From: Streptosporangiaceae bacterium
GTDB lineage: Bacteria; Actinomycetota; Actinomycetes; Streptosporangiales; Streptosporangiaceae
Direction: 5' to 3'
Assembly (NCBI GenBank): GCA_030052355.1
Contig: JASIGS010000374.1
Location: 1-8,710, forward strand
Length of the DNA stretch: 8,710 nt
This document shows positions 1 through 5,493 of this stretch, in pieces; positions within the stretch are counted from its first letter, which is position 1; every line of letters begins with the position of its first letter. The position numbers and the translations under genes are program-made. The notes beneath the pieces are model-generated. The model did not search any database. It saw nothing but the letters and a program-made list of their open reading frames with translations, and was not told the origin of the DNA.

Positions 1-59
1 AGGAAGCCGCCAACGCCCGCGACGTAATCGTCCAGGCTTCCGGTCAGCGTCCAGGCCAC
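1..59 (-). CDS. Start of a probable GNAT-family N-acetyltransferase (5' part only, rest lies left of the window)
   Basis: Nineteen full codons are visible from a GTG at 59-57, reading (M)AWTLTGSLDDYVAGVGGF and then a partial Leu codon. About 16 of 19 third positions are G or C, as expected for a gene here. A GGGAG Shine-Dalgarno-like element lies nine bases upstream of this GTG, which is why I chose it. From memory, the pattern 'W-T-L-T, about ten residues, then a G-x-F-L' resembles the N-terminus of actinobacterial GNAT proteins, but no acetyl-CoA motif is inside the window, so the family call is weak. It is divergent from mscL with a 142-base shared upstream region. The opposite strand also has an open frame here ending in TGA at 87-89, with poorer codon bias; it is the main alternative. 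Confidence 0.45.
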   Translation of the reverse strand, partial: MAWTLTGSLDDYVAGVGGF

Positions 60-201
60 GACCTTATGCTCCCGCTCCACCCTTGCTGAGCACACCACAT
101 TTTTCGCAGCTGCCGGCGAACCGTTCCGGACCGGGGCACTCCGTTGGTAACGTCCCGGTCAACGGCCGGTCATCCGGCGCGCTGAAACCAGGGAGGATCG
201 G
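60..201. promoter_or_regulatory. Divergent upstream region between the partial GNAT gene and mscL
   Basis: This 142-base gap must hold the starts of both transcripts. The only element I would rely on is the mscL ribosome binding site GGGAGG at 191-196, five bases before the GTG at 202. A small perfect hairpin (GCCGG 165-169, loop TCAT, CCGGC 174-178) lies in the probable mscL leader. A TAACGT hexamer at 148-153 could be a plus-strand -10 box, but no good -35 box stands at the right distance. Confidence 0.35.
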
Positions 202-621
202 GTGCGGGGCTTCAGAACGTTCTTGTTGCAGGGGAATCTCATCACCCTTGCCGTGGCCGTGGTCATCGGCGTCGCGTTCAATGCGGTGATCCAGGCCCTG
301 ATCGCGGACATCATCACGCCGCTCATCGCGGCGATCGGGGGCAAGCCGAACTTCGCCTCGCTGTCCTTCACCGTCAACAAGAGCCACTTCCTCTACGGCA
401 GCTTCATCAACGCCGTGCTGTCGTTCGTGATCATTGCCGCGGTGATCTACTACATCGTGGTCGGCCCGGCGGCCAGGATCACCGCGCTCGCGACCCGCAA
501 CAAGGAGGCGACCGAGCGGGACTGCCCCGAGTGCCTGCAGAGCATCCCGGTCAAGGCCACGCGCTGCATGTACTGCACCGCGGAGGTGCCGCCGGTCAGC
601 CAGCCGACGGCGGTGGCCTAG
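202..621 (+). CDS. mscL: Large-conductance mechanosensitive channel MscL with a C-terminal four-cysteine tail
   Basis: MscL is a small inner-membrane homopentamer that opens under membrane tension and releases solutes during hypo-osmotic shock. The 139-residue product has the family layout: a short N-terminal amphipathic segment starting MRGFRTFLLQGN; TM1 at about residues 12-42, with the VAVVIGVAFNAVI pore-lining stretch; a periplasmic loop at about 43-65; TM2 at about 66-90; and a cytoplasmic tail. The GTG start at 202 is supported by GGGAGG five bases upstream and by the conserved N-terminus beginning right there. The tail is unusual: Cys108, Cys111, Cys122 and Cys125 form CxxC-x10-CxxC, which looks like a zinc ribbon in place of the usual charged C-terminal helix bundle. 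I believe some related actinomycetes have similar tails. It converges on the GNAT gene with only 25 bases between the stops. Confidence 0.95.
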   Translation: MRGFRTFLLQGNLITLAVAVVIGVAFNAVIQALIADIITPLIAAIGGKPNFASLSFTVNKSHFLYGSFINAVLSFVIIAAVIYYIVVGPAARITALATRNKEATERDCPECLQSIPVKATRCMYCTAEVPPVSQPTAVA

Positions 622-646
622 CTGCTGGCTGGGGCCGGCGGGCGGC

Positions 647-1444
647 TCAGCCCGGCGACCACACGTACGGGGTGGTGATGGCGAGGCAGGCGAAGCCGAG
701 CCGTTCCAGGATCGGCCGGCTCTCCGGCGAGGCGTCCACCTGCAGGTACCGGTACCCGCGCGCCGCCGCGAGCCTGGCCCGGTACCCGACCGTGGCCCGG
801 TAGATCCCGCGCCCGCGCCACTGCGGCAGCGTGCCGCCGCCCCAGAGCCCGGCAAAGTCGGTGGCGCCGAAGGAAACCCTGGCCGAGCAGACCGGGATGT
901 CGCCGGCCATCGCCAGCACCAGCACCACGAGCTCGGGCGAGCTCCGCAGCTGCCCCATCAGCGAGCGGTGCAGGCGCGGGTCGGGGCCGAACACCCGGTC
1001 GTGCACCTCGATCATCAGCTCGACGCCGGCCTCGTCGGTGACCTGAACCAGCCGGACCCCATCCGGCAGCACAACCTCGGTGCCGTCGTGCCCGGCGATC
1101 TGCCCGGCATCCGCCACCATGAGCGCCTCGGCGTCCTCGGCGGCGAACCCGGCGGAGGCCAGCCGCTCGCCCAGGTCGGGCGGCCGGTCGTAGCTGTACA
1201 GCTTCCACTCGAACTGCTCGCCGCGGTCGGCGAAGTACCCGACCTGCTCCGCGATGACCTCGTCGGCGGTGCCGGCCTCCAGGTCCGACCAGGTGACGCC
1301 GGACCAGCCCTCGCCGTTGGCCGCGGACCAGCGGACGACCGGCCCGGCCCGCTCGCCGATCGCGCCGGAGCCGTCCGGATGCAGGCCGCGCCGCACCTGT
1401 GCGTCGAACTCGGACAGGACGGTGGCCGGGTCGAGACTCACCAC
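647..1444 (-). CDS. GNAT-family N-acetyltransferase
   Basis: The 265-residue product ends in a recognisable GNAT domain (about residues 130-265). Acetyl-CoA-binding motif A is LPQWRGRGIYRATVGYRARL, with the Q-x-x-G-x-G core at residues 208-213, followed by the motif B-like ASPESRPILERLGF at 238-251. The first half (about 1-120) contains a W-S-D-L and F-E-W-K-L-Y region. I take it as the degenerate N-terminal GNAT-like half seen in two-lobed members, but that is less certain. GNAT enzymes transfer acetyl from acetyl-CoA to an amine; the substrate cannot be told. It is probably the last gene of a minus-strand run, 34 bases after the polymerase stop. Two tandem GTG codons (1444-1442 and 1441-1439) could start it, and neither has a clear Shine-Dalgarno site, so translation may depend on upstream coupling. 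Confidence 0.85.
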   Translation of the reverse strand: MVSLDPATVLSEFDAQVRRGLHPDGSGAIGERAGPVVRWSAANGEGWSGVTWSDLEAGTADEVIAEQVGYFADRGEQFEWKLYSYDRPPDLGERLASAGFAAEDAEALMVADAGQIAGHDGTEVVLPDGVRLVQVTDEAGVELMIEVHDRVFGPDPRLHRSLMGQLRSSPELVVLVLAMAGDIPVCSARVSFGATDFAGLWGGGTLPQWRGRGIYRATVGYRARLAAARGYRYLQVDASPESRPILERLGFACLAITTPYVWSPG

Positions 1445-1478
1445 TGCAGGCGATCACGCCGGACGGGGCCGGCGCAAC

Positions 1479-3173
1479 TCACTTTGCGTCGGCGTAGCAG
1501 CCGACCACGGCGGTCGTCATCGGGAACCGCACCTGCGTCACGCCGAACACGGCCCGCCCGGCCTCGGCGGCGGACTCGTCAATGGCCGCGACCACCGCCG
1601 GCGCCATGGCCTCGGGGCAGTGCACCAGGACCTCGTCGTGCTGGAAGAAGACCAGGTGCGGGGCCTGCGGATCCCACCGGCCGACCGGGGCCTCGCCCAG
1701 CCCCGCGAGCCTGCGGCGCAGCGCGGCGAGCAGCACCAGCGCCCAGTCCGCCGCGCTCGCCTGGACCACGAAGTTGCGGGTGAACCGGCCCCGAGCCCGG
1801 GACGCGCGGCCCGCCCCGGGGTCCCGCTCGGCCTCGTCGTCCCCGGATTCCTCGGTGACCGCGCGCCACGCGGCCGACGGCGGCGGGCACGTCCGGCCGA
1901 GCACCGACCTGACCACGCGGCCCTGCTCGCCTGCCCGCGCCGCCTCCTCGACAAACGCCGATGCTGCCGGGAAGCGCCGTCTGAGCAGGGCAAGGGACTG
2001 CCCGCCTGCGCCACCGGTGCCGCCGTACATGGCCGACAGCAACGCCACCTTCGCACCACGGCGGTCTCCGCCGAGCGCGGCAGCCACCGCAGCGTAGATG
2101 TCGCCGCCCGCGGCAGCCAGCGCGAACGCGCGGTCGCCCGCCAGCGCGGCGAGCACCCGCGGCTCGAGTTGCGCGGCGTCCGCCACGACCAGCGTCCAGC
2201 CGGGATCCGCCACGACGGCCTGGCGCAGCAGCCGCGGTATCTGCAAAGCGCCGCCGCCACGCGATGCCCAGCGACCAGAAACCACGCCGCCGACGACGTA
2301 CTCGGGCCGGAACCTGCCGTCCTTCACCCAGGCGTCCAGCCAGCTCCAGCCGTTGGCAGAGTGCAGCCTGGCCAGCTCCTTGTACCGGACGAGTAGCGGG
2401 ATCACCGGGTGGTCGACCTGGCGCAGCACCGAGGTCCTGGTCGAGGGCACCCGGACACCCGCCGCGGACAGCGCGCGCAGCAGCTGTGCCGGGGAGTCCG
2501 GGTTCACCGGCCGGACCGCGCCGAGAGCCGCCGTGATCTCCGCCGCCAGCTCGCTGAGCCGGGACGGCTGGCCGCCCGACACCGGCGGCCTCGGGCCAAG
2601 CAGTTCGGTCAGCAGCTGCGAGTGCACGCCCGCGCGCCACGGCAAGCCTGCCGCTGTCATCTCCGCGGCGACGAGCCCGCCGGCCGACTCGGCGCTGGCG
2701 AGCAGCGCGAACCTGGCCGGATGATCGTCGGCAGCCAGCCGTGCCAGCTGACTCGCGTGCACCGCGATCAGGTCCGCCAGCAGTGCGTCTGGGGCCGCTG
2801 CAGGTTCCGTTCCGGCGAACGGCAGCTGCTGCGGGCCCGAGGCCGGCTCCGTAGCGGCCTCCGCATCGGCCAGCCGTGTCACGCCAGCGGCGACCGCTGC
2901 CGGGGCAGTGGCGGGTCCGTCGCGCCCCGACAGCAGCGCCTCGATCAGTCCGACGTCGTGACAGCGCGCGACCCGGACGCCTGCTTGCAGCAGACCCGGA
3001 TAGAGCCGGGCAGCCGACGGCCAGATCCAGCGCACGTCGCCCGCGAGCTCCCGCTCGGCAACCGCGGCTGCCAGGTCGGCCACCACCAGGGGCGGCTGCC
3101 CAGCAACCCCGTCCTCCCCGAGCGGGCAGAGCACCCCCGACTTGCCTGGGCCAGGTACCAGCGCTACCCGCAC
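1479..3173 (-). CDS. Actinobacterial family A DNA polymerase (often annotated 'bifunctional 3'-5' exonuclease/DNA polymerase')
   Basis: The 564-residue protein has a PolA-type polymerase core in its C-terminal two thirds. Motif A is VVADAAQLEPRVLA with the metal-binding Asp332. Motif B is RRGAKVALLSAMYGG with Arg371, Lys375 and Tyr383. The segment RNFVVQASAADWALVLL (about 466-482) matches the conserved NxxxQGxAAD region of PolA. Motif C is FFQHDEVLVHC with His512, Asp513 and Glu514. All catalytic carboxylates are therefore present. The N-terminal ~155 residues sit where a 3'-5' exonuclease would be but show no D-x-E motif or other clear exonuclease residue, and there is no 5' nuclease domain. 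The length suits the stand-alone actinobacterial family, which is distinct from housekeeping PolA. A role in repair or bypass synthesis is inference. The GTG start at 3173 has a GGAG only one base before it, and starts 15 bases after the upstream stop, so coupling is likely. Confidence 0.9.
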   Translation of the reverse strand: MRVALVPGPGKSGVLCPLGEDGVAGQPPLVVADLAAAVAERELAGDVRWIWPSAARLYPGLLQAGVRVARCHDVGLIEALLSGRDGPATAPAAVAAGVTRLADAEAATEPASGPQQLPFAGTEPAAAPDALLADLIAVHASQLARLAADDHPARFALLASAESAGGLVAAEMTAAGLPWRAGVHSQLLTELLGPRPPVSGGQPSRLSELAAEITAALGAVRPVNPDSPAQLLRALSAAGVRVPSTRTSVLRQVDHPVIPLLVRYKELARLHSANGWSWLDAWVKDGRFRPEYVVGGVVSGRWASRGGGALQIPRLLRQAVVADPGWTLVVADAAQLEPRVLAALAGDRAFALAAAGGDIYAAVAAALGGDRRGAKVALLSAMYGGTGGAGGQSLALLRRRFPAASAFVEEAARAGEQGRVVRSVLGRTCPPPSAAWRAVTEESGDDEAERDPGAGRASRARGRFTRNFVVQASAADWALVLLAALRRRLAGLGEAPVGRWDPQAPHLVFFQHDEVLVHCPEAMAPAVVAAIDESAAEAGRAVFGVTQVRFPMTTAVVGCYADAK

Positions 3174-3188
3174 ACTCCAGATTGTGCG

Positions 3189-4082
3189 CTAGATGTCTGT
3201 CAGTGGGGTGTCCTCGCCGACCCCCTGCGGCTCGCCGTTGCGAGCAGAGGCTCGGCCGGCCGGGACTGGGTGCGCCGGCTCGTCCGCCGCCGGAACCTTC
3301 GCCCTGGCTGCCGCGGGCTGGCGAGTCCGCACCCGCTTGGCGACCTGCGACACGCTCGCGCGTGTGCTTGTCTTGCGCCGCGGCGCCCTGGGATTGTCCT
3401 GCGCGTTCCGGTCCTGGCCGTTGCCGGTCGTGTCGTTCTCGCTCGTGCCTTTCCCAGCGGTGGTCTTCGCCGCCGCGCCTTTCGCTGCCGTGCCCCTGTC
3501 GCCCGTGCCCTTGCCGCGTGACGCGGTCCTGGCTGTCCCGGTTGCCGGCCTTCTCACCGCCCTGTGGTCTGCAGGCACCGGTGCCGCGGCGTACTGCGAG
3601 GGGTAAGAAGGGCTGGCGGAAAACGACGGGTCGGCCGAGAACGGCACGTCGTCGGGGAACGGCGGGTCGGCCGGGAACGGCGGCAGGTCGGTCAGCTCTG
3701 GTGAGCCCTCGTCGACGGCCTCCGCCCCGTGCTGGACCGCCACCTCGTGGGCGTCCTCCCGGCCCGGCCCCTGGCGGCTTTCCGACTCCGGCTGCTGGGC
3801 CTGGGCCGGCACGTTCAGGTGCCGTCCGGAGACCTCGGCGTGCACGGGCCCGACGCAGTCGTGCCCGTCGAGAATCGCAGCTAAGTTCTCGGCCTCCTCG
3901 GCCGCTATTCCGAACACCACGCGCGGCTGGCCCCAGGGTTCCTCGAGCGAGTAGCCGACGTAGCTTGACACGGGCGGCAGCGGATCAGCCCCGAAGCCGT
4001 GCATGACGCGCCAGCGCTCCCACGCCCGCTCAAGTGCAGACGCCGCTCGCTGTGCGCGCAGGACAAGATCCGGATCACGCAT
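3189..4082 (-). CDS. Conserved actinobacterial protein of unknown function with hexapeptide repeats and a basic Lys/Thr/Ala tail
   Basis: I choose the ATG at 4082 (297 residues) because GAGGGAGGG (4090-4098) lies seven bases upstream; a longer in-frame reading from 4118 lacks such a site. Residues 1 to about 87 look like a folded, well-conserved domain: a helix (DLVLRAQRAASALERAWERW), then VSSYVGYSLEEPWGQPRVVF, and AEEAENLAAILDGHDCVGPV. From memory, this domain occurs in other actinomycetes, but I know no function. Residues 88-134 are a polar linker. Residues 135-164 hold five hexapeptides (PFPADP, PFPDDV, PFSADP, SFSASP, SYPSQY). Residues about 180-262 are basic and rich in Lys, Thr, Ala and Gly, like histone H1 tails, which suggests but does not show nucleic-acid binding. 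No signal peptide or membrane segment is seen. It is followed by the polymerase gene after 15 bases in the same frame, so the two are probably co-transcribed. Confidence 0.85.
   Translation of the reverse strand: MRDPDLVLRAQRAASALERAWERWRVMHGFGADPLPPVSSYVGYSLEEPWGQPRVVFGIAAEEAENLAAILDGHDCVGPVHAEVSGRHLNVPAQAQQPESESRQGPGREDAHEVAVQHGAEAVDEGSPELTDLPPFPADPPFPDDVPFSADPSFSASPSYPSQYAAAPVPADHRAVRRPATGTARTASRGKGTGDRGTAAKGAAAKTTAGKGTSENDTTGNGQDRNAQDNPRAPRRKTSTRASVSQVAKRVRTRQPAAARAKVPAADEPAHPVPAGRASARNGEPQGVGEDTPLTDI
3591..3680 (-). repeat. In-frame tandem hexapeptide repeat (five units) in the unknown protein
   Basis: The region encodes five consecutive six-residue units of the form [P/S]-[F/Y]-[P/S]-x-x-x. 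At DNA level, 3628-3645 and 3664-3681 are 18-base direct repeats with one mismatch, offset by 36 bases (two hexapeptide units). This indicates tandem duplication of an already repeated motif. The sequence is Pro/Phe/Asp rich and probably disordered. Confidence 0.8.
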
Positions 4083-4307
4083 AGTGCGTCCCTCCCTCGG
4101 TACGCCTCGCCTCCGCAAGTGCCCGGGCTAACGGCGGCAAGTACCCCCCAGTATTGCGGCCGGTACATCCCGGCAACGGAGATTACATGAAGTTGTTATT
4201 GGACTACGGACAGTAATCGACGCAGATCGGACGGGGCCCCCGCTGGTAAGCGAGAAAATGGCCGATACGGGCTTTACCCGGTCACCGCCTCGCGGCGGCA
4301 AACCCGC

Positions 4308-4334
4308 GGCCCTCTTGGCTTACGCCAGGAGGCC
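4308..4334 (-). terminator. Candidate hairpin in the bldC downstream region
   Basis: GGCCCTCTTGGC (4308-4319) pairs with GCCAGGAGGCC (4324-4334) around a four-base loop: about 11 pairs with one bulged C and one G-T wobble. There is no T run on either side, so it is not a classical intrinsic terminator. It could be a U-less terminator, an RNA stability element or chance in GC-rich DNA. Confidence 0.3.
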
Positions 4335-4482
4335 GGATCGACCCCGGTTCCCGTGAAAGTGCCGACTGTCGCGCCGAGCTTCAAACGCCCCCCTGCGCGA
4401 CGAGCTGGCCACCGGGGCCGACCCCCCCAATCTGCTTGGTTGCAGGCCGCCTGGCTGGGAGCGCAGCATCACGCGCCAGCCC

Positions 4483-4503
4483 GCCCGGCGCAGCGCGCCG
4501 TGC
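4483..4503 (-). terminator. Candidate U-less terminator just downstream of bldC
   Basis: A perfect six-base stem, CGGCGC (4486-4491) with GCGCCG (4495-4500), closes a three-base loop. Two more pairs lie beyond one mismatch (4483-4484 with 4502-4503). It begins 12 bases after the bldC stop. A second hairpin follows directly in the direction of transcription (GGCTGG 4453-4458 with CCAGCC 4476-4481). No T run follows, as is common for actinomycete terminators. Confidence 0.4.
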
Positions 4504-4515
4504 CGCGGCCCTGCC

Positions 4516-4719
4516 TCATTCTGAGCGCTGCTGTGGGATGCCCGCCAGGAGGGCGCGAACCTCTGTCTCCCGGTAACGGCGGTGGCCGCCGAGCGTCCGG
4601 ATAGACGTGAGCTTCCCTGCCTTCGCCCACCTGGTAACTGTCTTCGGGTCGACCCTGAACATCGTGGCAACTTCCGCCGGCGTAAGCAGCGGCTCAGCCT
4701 CTGGCGTTCGTGCTGACAT
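4516..4719 (-). CDS. bldC: BldC, small MerR-like DNA-binding developmental regulator
   Basis: The 67-residue protein matches, from memory, Streptomyces BldC almost residue for residue. It has the helix-turn-helix segment LLTPAEVATMFRVDPKTVTR (residues 11-30), the following helix WAKAGKLTSIRTLGG (31-45) and the wing HRRYRETEVRALLAG (46-60). In Streptomyces it controls the timing of development and binds DNA cooperatively on direct repeats. Unlike true MerR proteins it has no coiled-coil dimerisation helix or effector domain, and the gene here ends just after the wing, in agreement. I choose the ATG at 4719, not an in-frame ATG at 4761, because of the family N-terminus (MSARTPEAEPLL) and the purine-rich AGGAGGAGAGG just upstream. 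It stands alone, with 433 bases downstream and a long control region upstream. Confidence 0.96.
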   Translation of the reverse strand: MSARTPEAEPLLTPAEVATMFRVDPKTVTRWAKAGKLTSIRTLGGHRRYRETEVRALLAGIPQQRSE

Positions 4720-4727
4720 GTGACGGC

Positions 4728-4737
4728 CTCTCCTCCT
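4728..4737 (-). promoter_or_regulatory. Ribosome binding site of bldC
   Basis: The minus strand reads AGGAGGAGAG here. GGAGAG lies eight bases and AGGAGG twelve bases before the ATG at 4719. This supports the 67-residue start over the longer open frame to 4761. Confidence 0.7.
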
Positions 4738-4825
4738 GGACCGATTGTGCGATCCTTGCAACTTTCTACTGTTCGTGGCCCCCTTTCTGGGAGCCTGCCT
4801 CGGATGTCCTATATAGTCCGCTCAG

Positions 4826-4853
4826 ACCATATTGCCATCACCAGCGGTGACAA
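4826..4853 (-). promoter_or_regulatory. Candidate bldC promoter
   Basis: On the minus strand, TTGTCA (4853-4848) and TATGGT (4831-4826) are separated by 16 bases, close to the housekeeping sigma pattern TTGACA-N17-TAnnnT. Transcription would begin near 4819 and give a leader of about 100 bases. A second AT-rich block reading TATATA lies just downstream at 4809-4814. This is a pattern match only. Confidence 0.3.
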
Positions 4854-4918
4854 GTCGACAACCAGGAGCAAAGTTCTTTTGGGAGTCGCTGAATGGCTCC
4901 TGTCGTAGCTCGTCACGG

Positions 4919-4940
4919 TGCGTGATTCTATCGACACGCA
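4919..4940. promoter_or_regulatory. Inverted repeat around a -10-like hexamer upstream of bldC
   Basis: TGCGTG (4919-4924) and CACGCA (4935-4940) are perfect inverted arms separated by ten bases. The spacer contains TAGAAT on the minus strand (4930-4925), a good -10 hexamer, but no clear -35 stands 16-18 bases upstream of it. The arrangement would suit an operator over a bldC-directed promoter. Confidence 0.3.
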
Positions 4941-4983
4941 GCGTCGCAACGGGCGGTTTCGGAAAAGTCATCCGCGCCTCTCA

Positions 4984-5241
4984 TCAGCTACTTAACTCGA
5001 TTGCCGCCATGTCCTTACACACATCCCGGTTGCCGACCTCCTCCAGCTCGGCAGCCAGGGCCCTAAGGTCTGGCAGCAGCGCAGCAGCGCCGCTTGGCTC
5101 CCTCCCCTCCCGGCTGCCCGGCCCAAGCCGCTGGGCATCCGCCGTCCCACCAGACAGACCGCCGATGTCAGGCAATAATCCCCCGTAGTGCTGCGAGGTA
5201 ATCTGAATCTGGTTCGGTCGTTTTGACCGCGGCCTGTGCAC
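4984..5241 (-). CDS. Doubtful small hypothetical ORF between vdh and bldC (two TTA codons)
   Basis: An open frame of 85 residues runs from a GTG at 5241, preceded by GGGGA at eight bases; the frame stays open up to an ATG at 5337 (117 residues), which lacks a ribosome site. The C-terminal part (ALLPDLRALAAELEEVG) looks like an amphipathic helix, and its last ~33 codons have about 73% G/C at third positions. That is lower than true genes here but above random expectation. The frame contains two TTA codons (5178-5176 and 4995-4993), which are rare in these genomes. They may argue against coding or suggest bldA-type control. From memory, Streptomyces also has a small hypothetical gene between vdh and bldC. 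I recognise no domain. Confidence 0.25.
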   Translation of the reverse strand: MHRPRSKRPNQIQITSQHYGGLLPDIGGLSGGTADAQRLGPGSREGREPSGAAALLPDLRALAAELEEVGNRDVCKDMAAIELSS

Positions 5242-5333
5242 TGTTTGCGTCCCCACTGCTGTGGCCCCCCACGGCTTGGTCGCGACAAAGCACCTCGCAA
5301 GGTTGAAGCACCTAGAAGTCCGGCACTTGTCGC

Positions 5334-5362
5334 ACATTAGGCAGCAAGACCAATCGTGACAT
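5334..5362 (-). promoter_or_regulatory. Candidate leftward promoter in the vdh-bldC gap
   Basis: On the minus strand, ATGTCA (5362-5357) and TAATGT (5339-5334) are separated by 17 bases. The -35 box matches four of six consensus bases and the -10 box fits TAnnnT. Transcription would start near 5327 and read into the doubtful small ORF and then towards bldC. No experimental support can be inferred. Confidence 0.25.
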
Positions 5363-5493
5363 GCCGTACCCCGCGGCGCAAAGTGTTACGGCCTAGTAGC
5401 CGGCAGAACGGCCGCAACCGCCGCTGCGGGCCGGCGATAGTCTGGTGGCCAGCGTCAACGGGGACGCCAGAGCACCACCAGGAGCCCACCGCA

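Larger units (their letters stand above)
4083..4515. other. 433-base gap between bldC and the unknown gene: hairpin-rich, no gene seen
   Basis: No frame here shows convincing codon bias or a ribosome binding site, except the GAGGGAGGG at 4090-4098 serving the gene that starts at 4082. The gap holds hairpins at 4268-4280 (CGGG/CCCG), 4285-4298 (CCGCC/GGCGG), 4308-4334, 4453-4481 and 4483-4503. The stretch 4181-4202 is conspicuously AT-rich for this genome. On the minus strand it contains TAATCT, a possible -10 box for the downstream gene, but the -35 position is poor. I looked for a tRNA and for known riboswitch cores and found none. Confidence 0.5.
4720..5493. other. 774-base control region between bldC and vdh
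   Basis: Apart from the doubtful ORF at 4984-5241, I see no gene. Base composition is less GC-rich than in the flanking genes, and several sequence elements suggest regulation. Two inverted repeats lie at 4863-4902 (CAGGAGC/GCTCCTG, 26-base spacer) and 4919-4940. A small hairpin CGGTC-GTTTT-GACCG spans 5215-5229. A direct repeat AATCTGAATCTG lies at 5200-5211. A minus-strand promoter-like pair is at 5334-5362. The vdh ribosome site is AGGAG at 5480-5484. No convincing plus-strand promoter for vdh was found. Confidence 0.45.

Noticed and set aside
3..89. Plus-strand open frame ending in TGA at 87-89, perhaps the tail of an upstream gene
   Set aside because: Codon bias is weaker than on the minus strand, where a start with a ribosome site and a GNAT-like N-terminus are seen. 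It remains the main alternative.
64..855. A 263-codon minus-strand open frame over mscL
   Set aside because: It crosses mscL and the tail of the GNAT gene, is dominated by Arg/Gly/Ala as shadow frames are, and competes with clear genes.
4083..4118. Twelve-residue N-terminal extension of the unknown protein from 4118
   Set aside because: The extension is the translated ribosome binding site (GAGGGAGGG), so the ATG at 4082 is the better start.
4200..4400. tRNA or c-di-AMP riboswitch in the gap after bldC
   Set aside because: The minus strand has GGAACCGGGG and GGGTAAAGCCC, which faintly recall pieces of that riboswitch, but the other conserved segments are missing. No tRNA T-loop (GTTCRA) or cloverleaf fits.
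4320..4670. A 116-codon minus-strand open frame overlapping bldC
   Set aside because: It is in another frame over bldC, has the composition of a shadow frame and lacks a ribosome binding site.
4720..4761. Longer bldC start at 4761 adding 14 residues
   Set aside because: The added part is MQGSHNRSRRRGRH encoded by the ribosome site region itself, and known BldC proteins start at the later Met.
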